Of a stretch of 64,000 nucleotides of DNA, positions 5,653 to 13,000 are shown piece by piece; position 1 is the stretch's first letter; every line of letters begins with the position of its first letter. The DNA lies in NCBI GenBank assembly GCA_041600415.1, contig JBFIKF010000006.1, positions 62,001-126,000 of the forward strand. The letters run 5' to 3'. The DNA is from JBFJKD01 sp041600415. GTDB lineage: Bacteria > Pseudomonadota > Gammaproteobacteria > Pseudomonadales > Porticoccaceae. The notes beneath the pieces are model-generated. The model searched no databases and had not been told where the DNA came from. It saw only the letters and a program-made list of their open reading frames with translations. A program made the translations under genes and the position numbers.

Positions 5653-6759
5653 TTAACCCTCCCTCACCGGGGTGTCGCAGACAAACTGCAGGTACTTGAG
5701 CATGCCCCTTGCATTAGCAAAAGCGGCATGGTCGGCAATGCTTTGATTGGGAAACCAGTCGGCGATATCACTCGCGAGGGCGGCGCTGCCTCCACCTACA
5801 AACAGTACCCGATCTAGCTCCGCACCGCGTCCAAGCTTGCGGCGGGTTTCGGTGTACAGACGCTCCACCAACTCGCTTTTTGCCTCTGCCACCAAGGCCG
5901 AAACATCATGATCCTTACCATGCAGTCGTAACTGATGCGTATCGACAGCCCGACTGATACTCTGCTCGCCCAGTTCGCTAATATCGAACTGTTCCTGTAT
6001 ACGGTTCGCCACGCGAATCTTGACGTTCAGCATGCCGCGATTCAGAGAGCCGGAGGAACCGTGTACAATGCCCTGGTCCTGAACCACTACATAATCCGTG
6101 GTGCGGCCACCGATATCGACAATGGCGATGGGCGCGTTGACGCGATCCGCGTCCAACGTCACACCATCATCATCGGTCATAACAATCACATAGTCGTACC
6201 AGGCAGCCAGCGCCTCCGGAATAACTTCATGAAAGGCGATGCTCACCTTTAGGAGCCCCTGTTGCGCTGACCTTTGCGATGCTTTTCTGGCAACAACAGG
6301 CTCAACCGCCACTTTCAAACCATCCCTTTTGGCCTGGATCGCTTGTCGTCGTTGCTGACCATCGTTGCGGTAAAAGGCGGAGACCGGCAACCCCGTCACC
6401 ACATGGACGGATCGGCCCGACAAACCCGCCTGTTGCAATGCATGCTGGACGATCACCCGATTCAGTGCCGAACCCGGGTATTCATCAAATTGGGTGGGCT
6501 CACCATCGACCGCACCGACGGAATACAAACTGCCACCGGTTTCGTACTCAAAAATTTTCTGTTCCTCATCCCGTATCCAGGTGACGCCGGCCGATCCCAT
6601 GCGTGCCCGCGAAGGCACCGCCAGGAGGCGACCATCCGGTAACGCCACTTTGGTATAGGCATAGCCGTCATCGAGGCCCACCTGTCCCACCGCCATGGGA
6701 TTAGTGGTCACGGGTGGTTTGTCTTCGTCAGAAAATTTCTCATCGGTCAGTTCTGTCAT
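5653..6759 (-). CDS. ParM/StbA-like actin-type partition ATPase
   Basis: A 368-residue actin-fold protein. The phosphate-binding segments are visible: VGLDDGYAYTKVALPDG near residue 28, PIAIVDIGGRTTDYVVV near residue 215 and the C-terminal adenosine motif LDRVLFVGGGSAAL near residue 325. It matches plasmid ParM/StbA proteins that form filaments pushing DNA copies apart. In the ICE it would stabilise the excised circular form. The small gene upstream is the likely DNA-binding partner. Related ICEs usually carry a ParA/Soj protein; none is seen here. A 12-bp palindrome sits just before the start codon. Confidence 0.82.
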   Translation of the reverse strand: MTELTDEKFSDEDKPPVTTNPMAVGQVGLDDGYAYTKVALPDGRLLAVPSRARMGSAGVTWIRDEEQKIFEYETGGSLYSVGAVDGEPTQFDEYPGSALNRVIVQHALQQAGLSGRSVHVVTGLPVSAFYRNDGQQRRQAIQAKRDGLKVAVEPVVARKASQRSAQQGLLKVSIAFHEVIPEALAAWYDYVIVMTDDDGVTLDADRVNAPIAIVDIGGRTTDYVVVQDQGIVHGSSGSLNRGMLNVKIRVANRIQEQFDISELGEQSISRAVDTHQLRLHGKDHDVSALVAEAKSELVERLYTETRRKLGRGAELDRVLFVGGGSAALASDIADWFPNQSIADHAAFANARGMLKYLQFVCDTPVREG

Positions 6760-6768
6760 GGTGCGATT

Positions 6769-6780
6769 CCTGATATCAGG
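6769..6780. promoter_or_regulatory. perfect 12-bp palindrome upstream of the ParM-like gene
   Basis: CCTGATATCAGG lies 9 bases before the ATG, in the 32-base gap to the upstream small gene. Its AGG may serve as the ribosome binding site, and the symmetric site could bind a dimeric regulator or partner protein. Only one copy was noticed. Confidence 0.3.
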
Positions 6781-6791
6781 GTTAGATGTCT

Positions 6792-7187
6792 TTACTCACC
6801 GATCACTCGTCTCAGGTGCGTAAAGGGTTTTCTGGTGTCTTTTTGAGGAGCAAGCCCGGCGCGTTCGCTGTTGTGTGGGCTGTCAGGTGACCGCGCAGCG
6901 TGATCGACCATCGTCTCGGTTGTTCGCGCCTGGACGGAACCAGCTCCGAGACTTCCGTTTATCCCGGTGGATGTACACGGCTGGCTCATAGAAATTGCGT
7001 GTGCCGGCAGCGCTTGCTCAGATCTGATGGCCTGACACTCGCTTCGAAATCCCACCAGCAACAGCTGTCGCAACCACTCGTTTTGTCTGCTGTTAGGCAG
7101 GCGGCGTAAACGCTGAAATACCATCGCTTCGAGTGGAATTCGCGTATCGAGCGAGATGACAAGCTGCTGAAGCGTGCTGGTGGCCAC
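6792..7187 (-). CDS. small ICE protein, probable DNA-binding partner of the ParM-like ATPase
   Basis: A 131-residue protein. The first 55 residues (VISLDTRIPLEAMVFQRLRRLPNSRQNEWLRQLLLVGF) have the beta-strand plus two-helix look of ribbon-helix-helix proteins such as plasmid StbB/ParR. The rest is polar and probably unstructured, ending in a basic tail. It lies between the TIGR03761 gene (5 bases away) and the ParM-like gene in one transcription unit. The assignment as adaptor is inferred from its neighbour and its N-terminal pattern. Confidence 0.6.
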   Translation of the reverse strand: MATSTLQQLVISLDTRIPLEAMVFQRLRRLPNSRQNEWLRQLLLVGFRSECQAIRSEQALPAHAISMSQPCTSTGINGSLGAGSVQARTTETMVDHAARSPDSPHNSERAGLAPQKDTRKPFTHLRRVIGE

Positions 7188-7192
7188 GGCGT

Positions 7193-7942
7193 TCAGCCCT
7201 CGTCAGAATCTGCGATGGCGTTGTTATTCAGCTGTTGAAATGCCAGGGGACGCAGAGACGGCAACCGCTCACCATTGAGGATATCCTGGGGAATCTCACC
7301 CATCCGCTCTCTCGCTTTGATGGCTGCGGGTGTTCCCTGCCGGATATCGGAGCGACGAACGTCCAGGCAGTGATACCCCTGGGGCAACGCAAACACCCGG
7401 CGCACCCATCGCCCACTAGCCGACACCTGCTCAATGAGGTCAGTGGGCATGTTGAGACCTAAGTGATGCAACGTCATGTCTGCACACATCAACCGGTCGT
7501 ACTCACCCAGCAACTGTGCAGCACGGAAGGCATAGGGATTGGCGAACTGTAACGATACGCGCTGTGGTCGACTCGATTGTGCGACGGTGAATTCGAAAGC
7601 ACTGTTGGATTCAGTGATAAGGGCATCCATCCTTTGCTGCAATCCCTGCAGCTGTGCTCGGATATCGGCAACGCCCTCTTCCACTTTGAGCAACCACCAG
7701 TCGGCATAAGGGTCGTCGAATCGGACGGCCTGCCATAGCGACTTCAGCCGATCTGCAAAACCGATCAATCCCATAATGGCAGGCTTGCCATCGGCTGCAC
7801 GGCGGCCGCGGATCAGGCTCTGGGCCTGATAGGTCTGAATCGTCAACCAGACTTCACCTTGCAGGGCGCCTGGCACTGACTCGTTTTGATTTTCGGCTGT
7901 ACTCTCGTGTGACTGCTCTGCGTCTGAATTCATTTGCGTCAT
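7193..7942 (-). CDS. TIGR03761 family ICE protein (PFL_4669-like)
   Basis: A 249-residue protein with the family features VWLTIQTYQAQSLIRGRRAADGKPAIMGLIGFADRLKSLW, then FDDPYADWWLLKVEEG and FANPYAFRAAQLLGEYDRL. It belongs to the conserved replication/maintenance block ParB-DUF2857-STY4528-TIGR03761 of SPI-7/PFGI-1-type ICEs; its biochemical role is unknown. GAGGGG precedes the ATG at 7942 very closely, so the next ATG nine bases on could be the real start. The 178 bases upstream hold no other gene. Confidence 0.82.
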   Translation of the reverse strand: MTQMNSDAEQSHESTAENQNESVPGALQGEVWLTIQTYQAQSLIRGRRAADGKPAIMGLIGFADRLKSLWQAVRFDDPYADWWLLKVEEGVADIRAQLQGLQQRMDALITESNSAFEFTVAQSSRPQRVSLQFANPYAFRAAQLLGEYDRLMCADMTLHHLGLNMPTDLIEQVSASGRWVRRVFALPQGYHCLDVRRSDIRQGTPAAIKARERMGEIPQDILNGERLPSLRPLAFQQLNNNAIADSDEG

Positions 7943-8120
7943 TCCCCTCAAGATCAACTCTGACGTGCTATAAATCCACGAATGGGAAAATGACACCACG
8001 GAATATCCATCCGACTGATGCCGTGTTTTGCGTTGCGGCGATCAGATGGTTCCAGTGGAAACAGTGTGGGGAAGTAACGACGAAGAGATGTCACATCGTG
8101 TGTGATAACGAGCGGTCGCG

Positions 8121-9374
8121 CTATTTATCCATATTCAATGATGCTCGTAACTTGGCCAGCTGCTCCCGCCCATAGGCTTGGTTTCGTGCTCGCTCTTCAG
8201 CCGCTTTACTTTTCTGTTCTTCGTTTTCTGGCGGTGGTACGTGATGTGCCCGATCGTGTCTTGCCTCGGCCACCTTAATCCCGAGGTTTGGCACAAATTC
8301 GCCTTGTTGTGCAGCCTTGCACAGCGAATGCAAGAACCTCAACTCGTCATAAACCGGCTTCATGCCTTTCTGCTCAGACTCCAGACGACCCTGAAGTTCG
8401 TCCAGCACCAACTGCCGATCATCAGGATCGATCATGGCAAGATACCTGTCCGCCAAGTGTTTCTGGTTCTCCGACAAGCGCGGCGGATAGATCAGCGCTC
8501 GTTCTGTTGACGACGGGGTTGATGGATTGGATTCAGAAAATGTTTTCTCTTCATGGTTTGTATTGTGTGTAGTGGTTGTTGTAGTTGTTTTTTTATAATG
8601 ACTACTACAACCACTACCGTAGTGTTCATTTTTCTCCGCCTTTGAATTTTGGTCATGGGCAATTTTTCCCGATGCGCTAGCGTCAGACGACCTTTTCAGA
8701 TTATCGATAGTCGCTGCGTGAAAGGTAAAATACCGACCGGTTTTGCCGTGGTTTTCACTGACATCCGATAATTGCTGGGCCGCCTGCAGGCGACGTTCAA
8801 TAATCGACTCCAGCTGTCCTAACTCGCCTTCCTGAATATCCTTATCAAGACTTTCCAGAACAGCCTGTGCCACGCGCCGGACACGGGCGTGATGATGCTC
8901 CTGGGATTGGGTGACGAACGCCATGTAGGCTTCATCCAGGTACAGGGCATCGACCAGAGGTAAGGGTTCATCGTGAAGGATGTAGACATTACCGGTGAAA
9001 CGGCCGCTTTTTTGTCGCACCCTGGCACACAGCGTGAGCCAACGCGTCAGGCGCAGAATGGCAATAGCCCGAGAGACAGTAGAGGTTGAGGAAACGTTGG
9101 TTTTAGCCGCAATGGTGTCGTAATCGGGAAAGGCCGTTCTTCCCCCGGTTTCCCTGGCATGGAGCATGATGACCATCCACACCAGCTTATCAACAGGTTC
9201 AAGCACTGGATCCTGAATGACCAGGGACGGCACAGCCTGATGCCAGTTGCCCATGAACAACATGGTATCAGGTGAAGATGAATCACTCTGGGCACGAACC
9301 TTGGCAACCGTCGCCTTGATCAGGGCGTCGAGAGCAACGGTCTCTGGTCGCAACGCATCCACTTCATGGGACAT
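8121..9374 (-). CDS. STY4528 family ICE replication protein
   Basis: A 417-residue protein starting at the ATG at 9374, which overlaps the DUF2857 gene by 11 bases. The N-terminal part (DKLVWMVIMLHARETGG, then FPDYDTIAAKTNVSSTSTVSRAIAILRLTRWLTLC) is a clear winged-helix domain. A polar linker follows with KKTTTTTTTHNTN, then a C-terminal helical region. It matches the pathogenicity-island replication proteins named after STY4528 and probably starts replication of the excised element. The linker-coding DNA forms a near-perfect 16-bp inverted repeat around a T-rich loop (8569-8617). Confidence 0.82.
   Translation of the reverse strand: MSHEVDALRPETVALDALIKATVAKVRAQSDSSSPDTMLFMGNWHQAVPSLVIQDPVLEPVDKLVWMVIMLHARETGGRTAFPDYDTIAAKTNVSSTSTVSRAIAILRLTRWLTLCARVRQKSGRFTGNVYILHDEPLPLVDALYLDEAYMAFVTQSQEHHHARVRRVAQAVLESLDKDIQEGELGQLESIIERRLQAAQQLSDVSENHGKTGRYFTFHAATIDNLKRSSDASASGKIAHDQNSKAEKNEHYGSGCSSHYKKTTTTTTTHNTNHEEKTFSESNPSTPSSTERALIYPPRLSENQKHLADRYLAMIDPDDRQLVLDELQGRLESEQKGMKPVYDELRFLHSLCKAAQQGEFVPNLGIKVAEARHDRAHHVPPPENEEQKSKAAEERARNQAYGREQLAKLRASLNMDK
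8569..8617. repeat. 16-bp inverted repeat with T-rich loop inside the replication gene
   Basis: GTAGTGGTTGTTGTAG at 8569-8584 pairs with 8602-8617 at 15 of 16 positions, enclosing a 17-base loop dominated by T. A further GTAGTG at 8619-8624 can pair with the right arm instead. The repeat falls in the low-complexity linker of the replication protein and is a candidate origin structure. Confidence 0.45.
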
Positions 9375-9966
9375 TCTCGCCAACCCGTCCCGATGCCGCG
9401 GTACTGGCTCCCTCACCGTAGGTTTCCCAACGCTGTACCAGCGCCCAAATCGACCGCAACCCAATACCCGTTTGTTGCTGTAGATGCAGATAATCCTCTG
9501 CACTCAACGTGGGTTTATCATCGGCCTGTACCTTATCCTGCCAGGCATACCAGAGCGCGTGCGTATCGGTTTCATTCAGTTCGGGAGGCCTGCCCACGGC
9601 CGGTGCCAGCGTCAACAATCGGCGCCATCGAGTGTATTCCCGTGAACTTACACCAAACAGCTGCTGCATCATCTCTAAGGGTGCGTCGGCGACCAACAAG
9701 GTTCGCTGCAGATCCTCAGATTCCCGCTGATGACGCAGGTGATCAAGCATTGGCCAGAATACATCCCGATTCAGACCAATCTGCAAGCAGTGCACGCGCA
9801 ACGCATCAGCCCGATAAAGGTCGGCCAGGTTCATCTCCTTCAGAGCGTCCAGCTCTTTGGGGCCAAAGTTCATAGCGCGCAATGCCTGCTGATCCCCCTC
9901 TGCCAGACATCGCATGGCGTACAACAGCACGGCGGTGGTGAGGTCGGCTTCCTTATTGGACGACAT
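9364..9966 (-). CDS. DUF2857 family ICE protein
   Basis: A 200-residue protein beginning MSSNKEADLTTAVLLYAMRCLAEGDQQALRAMNFGPKEL. It continues with ADAPLEMMQQLFGVSSREYTRWRRLLTLAPAVGRPP, a helix-turn-helix-like segment, and LHLQQQTGIGLRSIWALVQRWE at the end. This is the DUF2857 pattern found after parB in related ICEs. GGGAGGTG precedes the ATG at 9966. It overlaps parB by 14 bases and the replication gene by 11, so the three are translationally coupled. It is likely DNA-binding; the role is unproven. Confidence 0.82.
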   Translation of the reverse strand: MSSNKEADLTTAVLLYAMRCLAEGDQQALRAMNFGPKELDALKEMNLADLYRADALRVHCLQIGLNRDVFWPMLDHLRHQRESEDLQRTLLVADAPLEMMQQLFGVSSREYTRWRRLLTLAPAVGRPPELNETDTHALWYAWQDKVQADDKPTLSAEDYLHLQQQTGIGLRSIWALVQRWETYGEGASTAASGRVGENVP

Positions 9967-11470
9967 CGCTTTCACCTCCCTGTTGCGCCCAAAGCTCGAC
10001 CCCGGTATCGAAGGCTAACCGTTTAATGCTCCGGTATGACTCCATCAGTTGCAGCAGATGCTGCCAGTCTGACGGGTTCAACTGCTGCCAGAGCTGGCTG
10101 TTGAGATGACCTGGATCGGGCGTCCAGACACTGCTAAAAAGCAGACCGGCATCGTGAGACACCAATGCCTGGTATAGCGGTGAATCCCCATTCAGGTAGG
10201 TCAGGACAATGTCTGTAGGAGCGACAGTCAGCTCTGAGCTCGCAGCCAACTGCCACCAAAGGGCGGACACCAAATCCAGCATGTCCTGATCCAGGGATTC
10301 CCGCAGCTCCGGCGGAGGCACATCAATGAGCAGAAAACCCAAGCCCTTGTCCGGGAGACGAATCACCGTATCGTGGAGCCCATGGGATGCCGCCAATGTT
10401 TCAGCACAGTCCCATAACCGGCCCCGCAAAACCTCAAGATTTTTCAGCTGACCGCCTTTTAGCGCAGCTGCTGCAGAGGCCCCATCTATCGCTTTGTTCG
10501 ACTGTTCTGCGTGTTTGTCGAGATCTCTCACCGGAGATTCAGTGTCAGCGGATACTGTTTCCAATGTCCCCGTCGGTGACGACAATTCACTAACAGAATG
10601 TTCCTGAGGTTCTGCGTCGCGGCCATCATCCTGCTCTGCTTCAGTTTCGCTCGGAGCAGGAAGGCTGAAAGCGCGACCCGATAATTGCGCCTCCATCTCC
10701 AGGTGAATCACCTGTCGATTCAGTTCGGACTCTACAGCGATCTCATTTTCCAGTGCATCACGCAGTGGCTGGATATCCCATTCGGCGCCGTCGTGACGAC
10801 GACACAACTCAGAAAAAACCGCATCAAATACAGTGTCGCCCCCCAGCTGACGACGATCCCAGATCGCTCTGGCGGCACGCTCAATGGCTCGGATCTTCTC
10901 CACCTGTGGCCGCCCCAGCCCGGCAGCCAGGGCTTTTGGCATCAACGGCCACAAAATTTCAACGGCATATCCCATCTTGGAAATCATGCTGTGGCTGAGC
11001 CCGAAGCCCCGCTCTCGAAACAACTCCTCCAGTTGGCGCTGAGACAGGTTATCAACCTCCATCTCGTTCTCGAGGAGAGACTTTGCTTCGAATACCGCCA
11101 GTGCCTTGTCGATGAAAGGCAAACCGCCGCGAAGTTCGTTTTCTCGCAGGTGGGCAAACAATACATTGGACTCTTGGAACCAGGGTTTTACGATGCAATC
11201 GATCCAGCGAAATCGCTCGTCGCCCGTTTCATCCAAGAGCTCTTTGAGTATCCTCAGTCGCGTATTTCCGCCACTGTGAAGTACATAGTCTGTAGCGCCC
11301 GGTTCCTGTGATAACACCAAGGGCTGATCCAAGCCTTCAGCCTGAATTGACGCCTTTATGCGATCGTATTCCGGGTTCTGCTGCCGGCGGGGATTGCGGG
11401 AGTAATGCTGGATACGCATCACGTCCACGCGGGTGATCTCGGGGGTAGAGGGCAATCTCTCAGGTGTCAT
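9953..11470 (-). CDS. parB: ICE ParB-family protein (TIGR03764/PFGI-1 type)
   Basis: A 505-residue ParB/Spo0J-like protein. The ParB nuclease-type domain is seen in the first 110 residues (VMRIQHYSRNPRRQQNPEYDRIKASIQAEGLDQPLVL and LHSGGNTRLRILKEL). It is followed by LRENELRGGLPFIDKALAVFEAKSLLE and a helix-turn-helix-like stretch RGFGLSHSMISKMGYAVEIL. The long C-terminal part, with an acidic linker near residues 290-350, is typical of the PFGI-1 family. Its ATG at 11470 overlaps the stop of the upstream regulator gene by 11 bases. Related ICEs have soj and dnaB beside it; here both are absent. Confidence 0.85.
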   Translation of the reverse strand: MTPERLPSTPEITRVDVMRIQHYSRNPRRQQNPEYDRIKASIQAEGLDQPLVLSQEPGATDYVLHSGGNTRLRILKELLDETGDERFRWIDCIVKPWFQESNVLFAHLRENELRGGLPFIDKALAVFEAKSLLENEMEVDNLSQRQLEELFRERGFGLSHSMISKMGYAVEILWPLMPKALAAGLGRPQVEKIRAIERAARAIWDRRQLGGDTVFDAVFSELCRRHDGAEWDIQPLRDALENEIAVESELNRQVIHLEMEAQLSGRAFSLPAPSETEAEQDDGRDAEPQEHSVSELSSPTGTLETVSADTESPVRDLDKHAEQSNKAIDGASAAAALKGGQLKNLEVLRGRLWDCAETLAASHGLHDTVIRLPDKGLGFLLIDVPPPELRESLDQDMLDLVSALWWQLAASSELTVAPTDIVLTYLNGDSPLYQALVSHDAGLLFSSVWTPDPGHLNSQLWQQLNPSDWQHLLQLMESYRSIKRLAFDTGVELWAQQGGESDVVQ

Positions 11471-11747
11471 CGTCGCCACCTGCTTCATGGGCACCTGATT
11501 CAGGCACAACGCCGTAGAAGATCTCTGGATGTCTAACCATGCTCGCCCGAGGTACAAGCTCCAGCCGGCCATCCGAGAGATCCGCAACCGTGCGGGTGTA
11601 ATGCTCGATTTGCGTCGCCATCAATGGACTGGCAAATCGATGCTGGCCGGCAATCTGATACAAGTAGGAAACGGAGTCGCCACACGCCGCGGCGACGTCG
11701 GCCCGCTCCCGCTTGGTTGCCATCTTGAGGAAATCCTTTAGCTCCAT
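11460..11747 (-). CDS. small Cro/YdaS-like helix-turn-helix regulator
   Basis: A 95-residue protein reading MELKDFLKMATKRERADVAAACGDSVSYLYQIAGQHRFASPLMATQIEHYT, the compact helix-turn-helix of Cro/YdaS regulators (helix, turn at CGDSVSYLYQIA, recognition helix). The tail is acidic. It is divergent from the S24 repressor gene and heads the operon with parB, so it probably acts as the Cro-like counterpart of the repressor. Upstream in-frame starts exist but would extend through the operator element at 11754-11770; the ATG at 11747 is therefore preferred, though no strong ribosome binding site is visible. Confidence 0.68.
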   Translation of the reverse strand: MELKDFLKMATKRERADVAAACGDSVSYLYQIAGQHRFASPLMATQIEHYTRTVADLSDGRLELVPRASMVRHPEIFYGVVPESGAHEAGGDDDT

Positions 11748-11753
11748 GCGCAG

Positions 11754-11770
11754 AAACATTAGCACCGTGC
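11754..11770 (-). promoter_or_regulatory. operator element B, copy 1
   Basis: Minus-strand GCACGGTGCTAATGTTT, just upstream of the Cro/YdaS-like gene. It matches 16 of 17 bases of the element at 12678-12694 in front of the AlpA-like gene. Confidence 0.6.
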
Positions 11771-11802
11771 GAATCATTGAACAACGCGCAATCACTGCTT
11801 TT

Positions 11803-11821
11803 TGTTTATCACTCTGCTAAA
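11803..11821 (+). promoter_or_regulatory. operator element A, copy 1
   Basis: TGTTTATCACTCTGCTAAA, 21 bases before the ATG of the S24 repressor, matches 17 of 19 bases of 12635-12653. Further GCTAAA half-sites follow at 11826-11834 and 11847-11854, the last inside the first codons. The pattern suggests autorepression by the S24 protein. Confidence 0.6.
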
Positions 11822-11842
11822 AATCGTGCTAAAGTATTTCGC

Positions 11843-12517
11843 ATGACGCTAAAACTTAACCAGATCCGGCTCCATAATCTTGAAGTTCTGATTGCCGAAG
11901 CGGGGTCAGCTGCCAAGTTGGCGCGCGCGGCCGGAACCAATAGCTCCTACCTCAGTCAGGTGCGCAACCAGCTGCCAACTAAAAAAGGAACGCCCCGCTC
12001 TATCGGAGATGAGCTGGCCGAAAAACTGGAAAAGGCTATGAAAAAATCCCAAGGATGGATGGATGCGCCCCATGCGGAGGGGGCGATTCAGGAAGAACAC
12101 AACGCCCACGATGGCCCCGACCTTCGCAGCCTCCACCCGCTGATCTCCTGGGTTCAAGCAGGGAATTGGTATGAGATTTCGGAAAGTTTTGTGCCAGCCT
12201 ACGGCTCAGAACTGCTGCCCTGCCCGGTATGCTGCAGTCCGGAATCCTTTGTTTTAAGGGTTCGCGGTAGCAGTATGGAGCCGAAATTTCATGAAGGCGA
12301 CCTGATTTTTGTTGACCCCAATGTGTCACCTGACCACGGAAAGTACGTGGTTGTCCGCCTCGATGAGTCCAATGAAGCCACGTTCAAGCAATTAATCATC
12401 GAAGAGGGCAAACAGTACCTGAAGGCACTCAACCCTGACTGGCCAAATCGCATTATCGAAGTGGATGAAGAGGCGACCATCTGTGGCGTCATTGTCTTCA
12501 AGGGTGAAGTGGTCTGA
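11843..12517 (+). CDS. S24-family repressor (LexA/CI-like, self-cleaving)
   Basis: A 224-residue phage-type repressor. Residues 1-70 hold a helix-turn-helix (GSAAKLARAAGTNSSYLSQVRNQ). The C-terminal half is an S24/LexA peptidase domain with a putative Ala106-Gly107 cleavage site (WVQAGNW), catalytic Ser144 (RGSSMEPKF) and Lys182 (EATFKQL). It should keep the ICE quiet and be inactivated by RecA filaments during DNA damage. The frame is open further upstream, but the ATG at 11843 is preferred because the upstream part covers the promoter and operators. The extra cysteine pair CPVCC near residue 130 is unusual. Confidence 0.9.
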   Translation: MTLKLNQIRLHNLEVLIAEAGSAAKLARAAGTNSSYLSQVRNQLPTKKGTPRSIGDELAEKLEKAMKKSQGWMDAPHAEGAIQEEHNAHDGPDLRSLHPLISWVQAGNWYEISESFVPAYGSELLPCPVCCSPESFVLRVRGSSMEPKFHEGDLIFVDPNVSPDHGKYVVVRLDESNEATFKQLIIEEGKQYLKALNPDWPNRIIEVDEEATICGVIVFKGEVV

Positions 12518-12634
12518 GCATTGCCAGCCTGCTTAGCGACACGAAAAGCCATAACTTCGATCGAGCCCATGGCTAGCAAATGGGATGAATAGCGGTTTCA
12601 CCCCCAACACCGAAACCCATCTTTATACAGCCAG

Positions 12635-12653
12635 TGTTTATCACCTTGCTAAA
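12635..12653 (+). promoter_or_regulatory. operator element A, copy 2
   Basis: TGTTTATCACCTTGCTAAA, 17 of 19 bases identical to the element before the S24 repressor. It lies about 100 bases upstream of the AlpA-like start. Confidence 0.6.
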
Positions 12654-12677
12654 CATTCTCTTTTGCCAATACGATTT

Positions 12678-12694
12678 GCACGGTGCTAACGTTT
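12678..12694 (+). promoter_or_regulatory. operator element B, copy 2
   Basis: GCACGGTGCTAACGTTT, 16 of 17 bases identical to the minus-strand element upstream of the Cro/YdaS-like gene. The inner GCTAACGTTTAGC is itself palindromic, as expected of a dimer-binding site. Confidence 0.6.
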
Positions 12695-12751
12695 AGCTCT
12701 TAGCAAACCCAAGACTACAACTCATGCAGTCTGGAGCAAGAGTGAGCAACA

Positions 12752-13000
12752 ATGGATGAAGAGCACCCTACCCGACCACGAAAGACATTAATCAACCGCA
12801 AAACGTTGCTGTCCATGATTCCGCTTTCGGATCGCGCCATCTTCAACATGGAGAAACGTGGTGACTTTCCACGCAGAATCGTGCTGACAAGCCGCAATGT
12901 CGCCTGGGATCTGTCTGAAGTAGAAAAGTGGATAGAATCTCGCAAAGAGTCTGAAGACCAACCAATCCGGCCAGGAATCCCCACTAACGTTTTACGTTAG
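12752..13000 (+). CDS. AlpA-like winged-helix regulator / excisionase
   Basis: An 82-residue protein reading KTLINRKTLLSMIPLSDRAIFNMEKRGDFPRRIVLTSRNVAWDLSEVEKWIESRK, the AlpA/MerR-type winged helix of P4-like elements. These proteins activate integrase or act as recombination directionality factors. GAGTGAG precedes the ATG. It converges on the integrase gene and overlaps its end by 17 bases. The promoter carries the same operator elements as the repressor, so it is probably switched on when the repressor is cleaved, linking DNA damage to excision. Confidence 0.82.
   Translation: MDEEHPTRPRKTLINRKTLLSMIPLSDRAIFNMEKRGDFPRRIVLTSRNVAWDLSEVEKWIESRKESEDQPIRPGIPTNVLR

Larger units (their letters stand above)
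12518..12751. other. intergenic region between the repressor and the AlpA-like gene
   Basis: This 234-base gap holds no gene. Its right half contains the two duplicated operator elements (12635-12653 and 12678-12694) and further TTAGC/GCTAA half-sites at 12692-12707, so it is a regulated promoter for the AlpA-like gene. Confidence 0.6.

Noticed and set aside
10685..11311. Plus-strand open frame of 208 codons within parB
   Set aside because: Antisense shadow of the ParB coding sequence; no domain or start signal.
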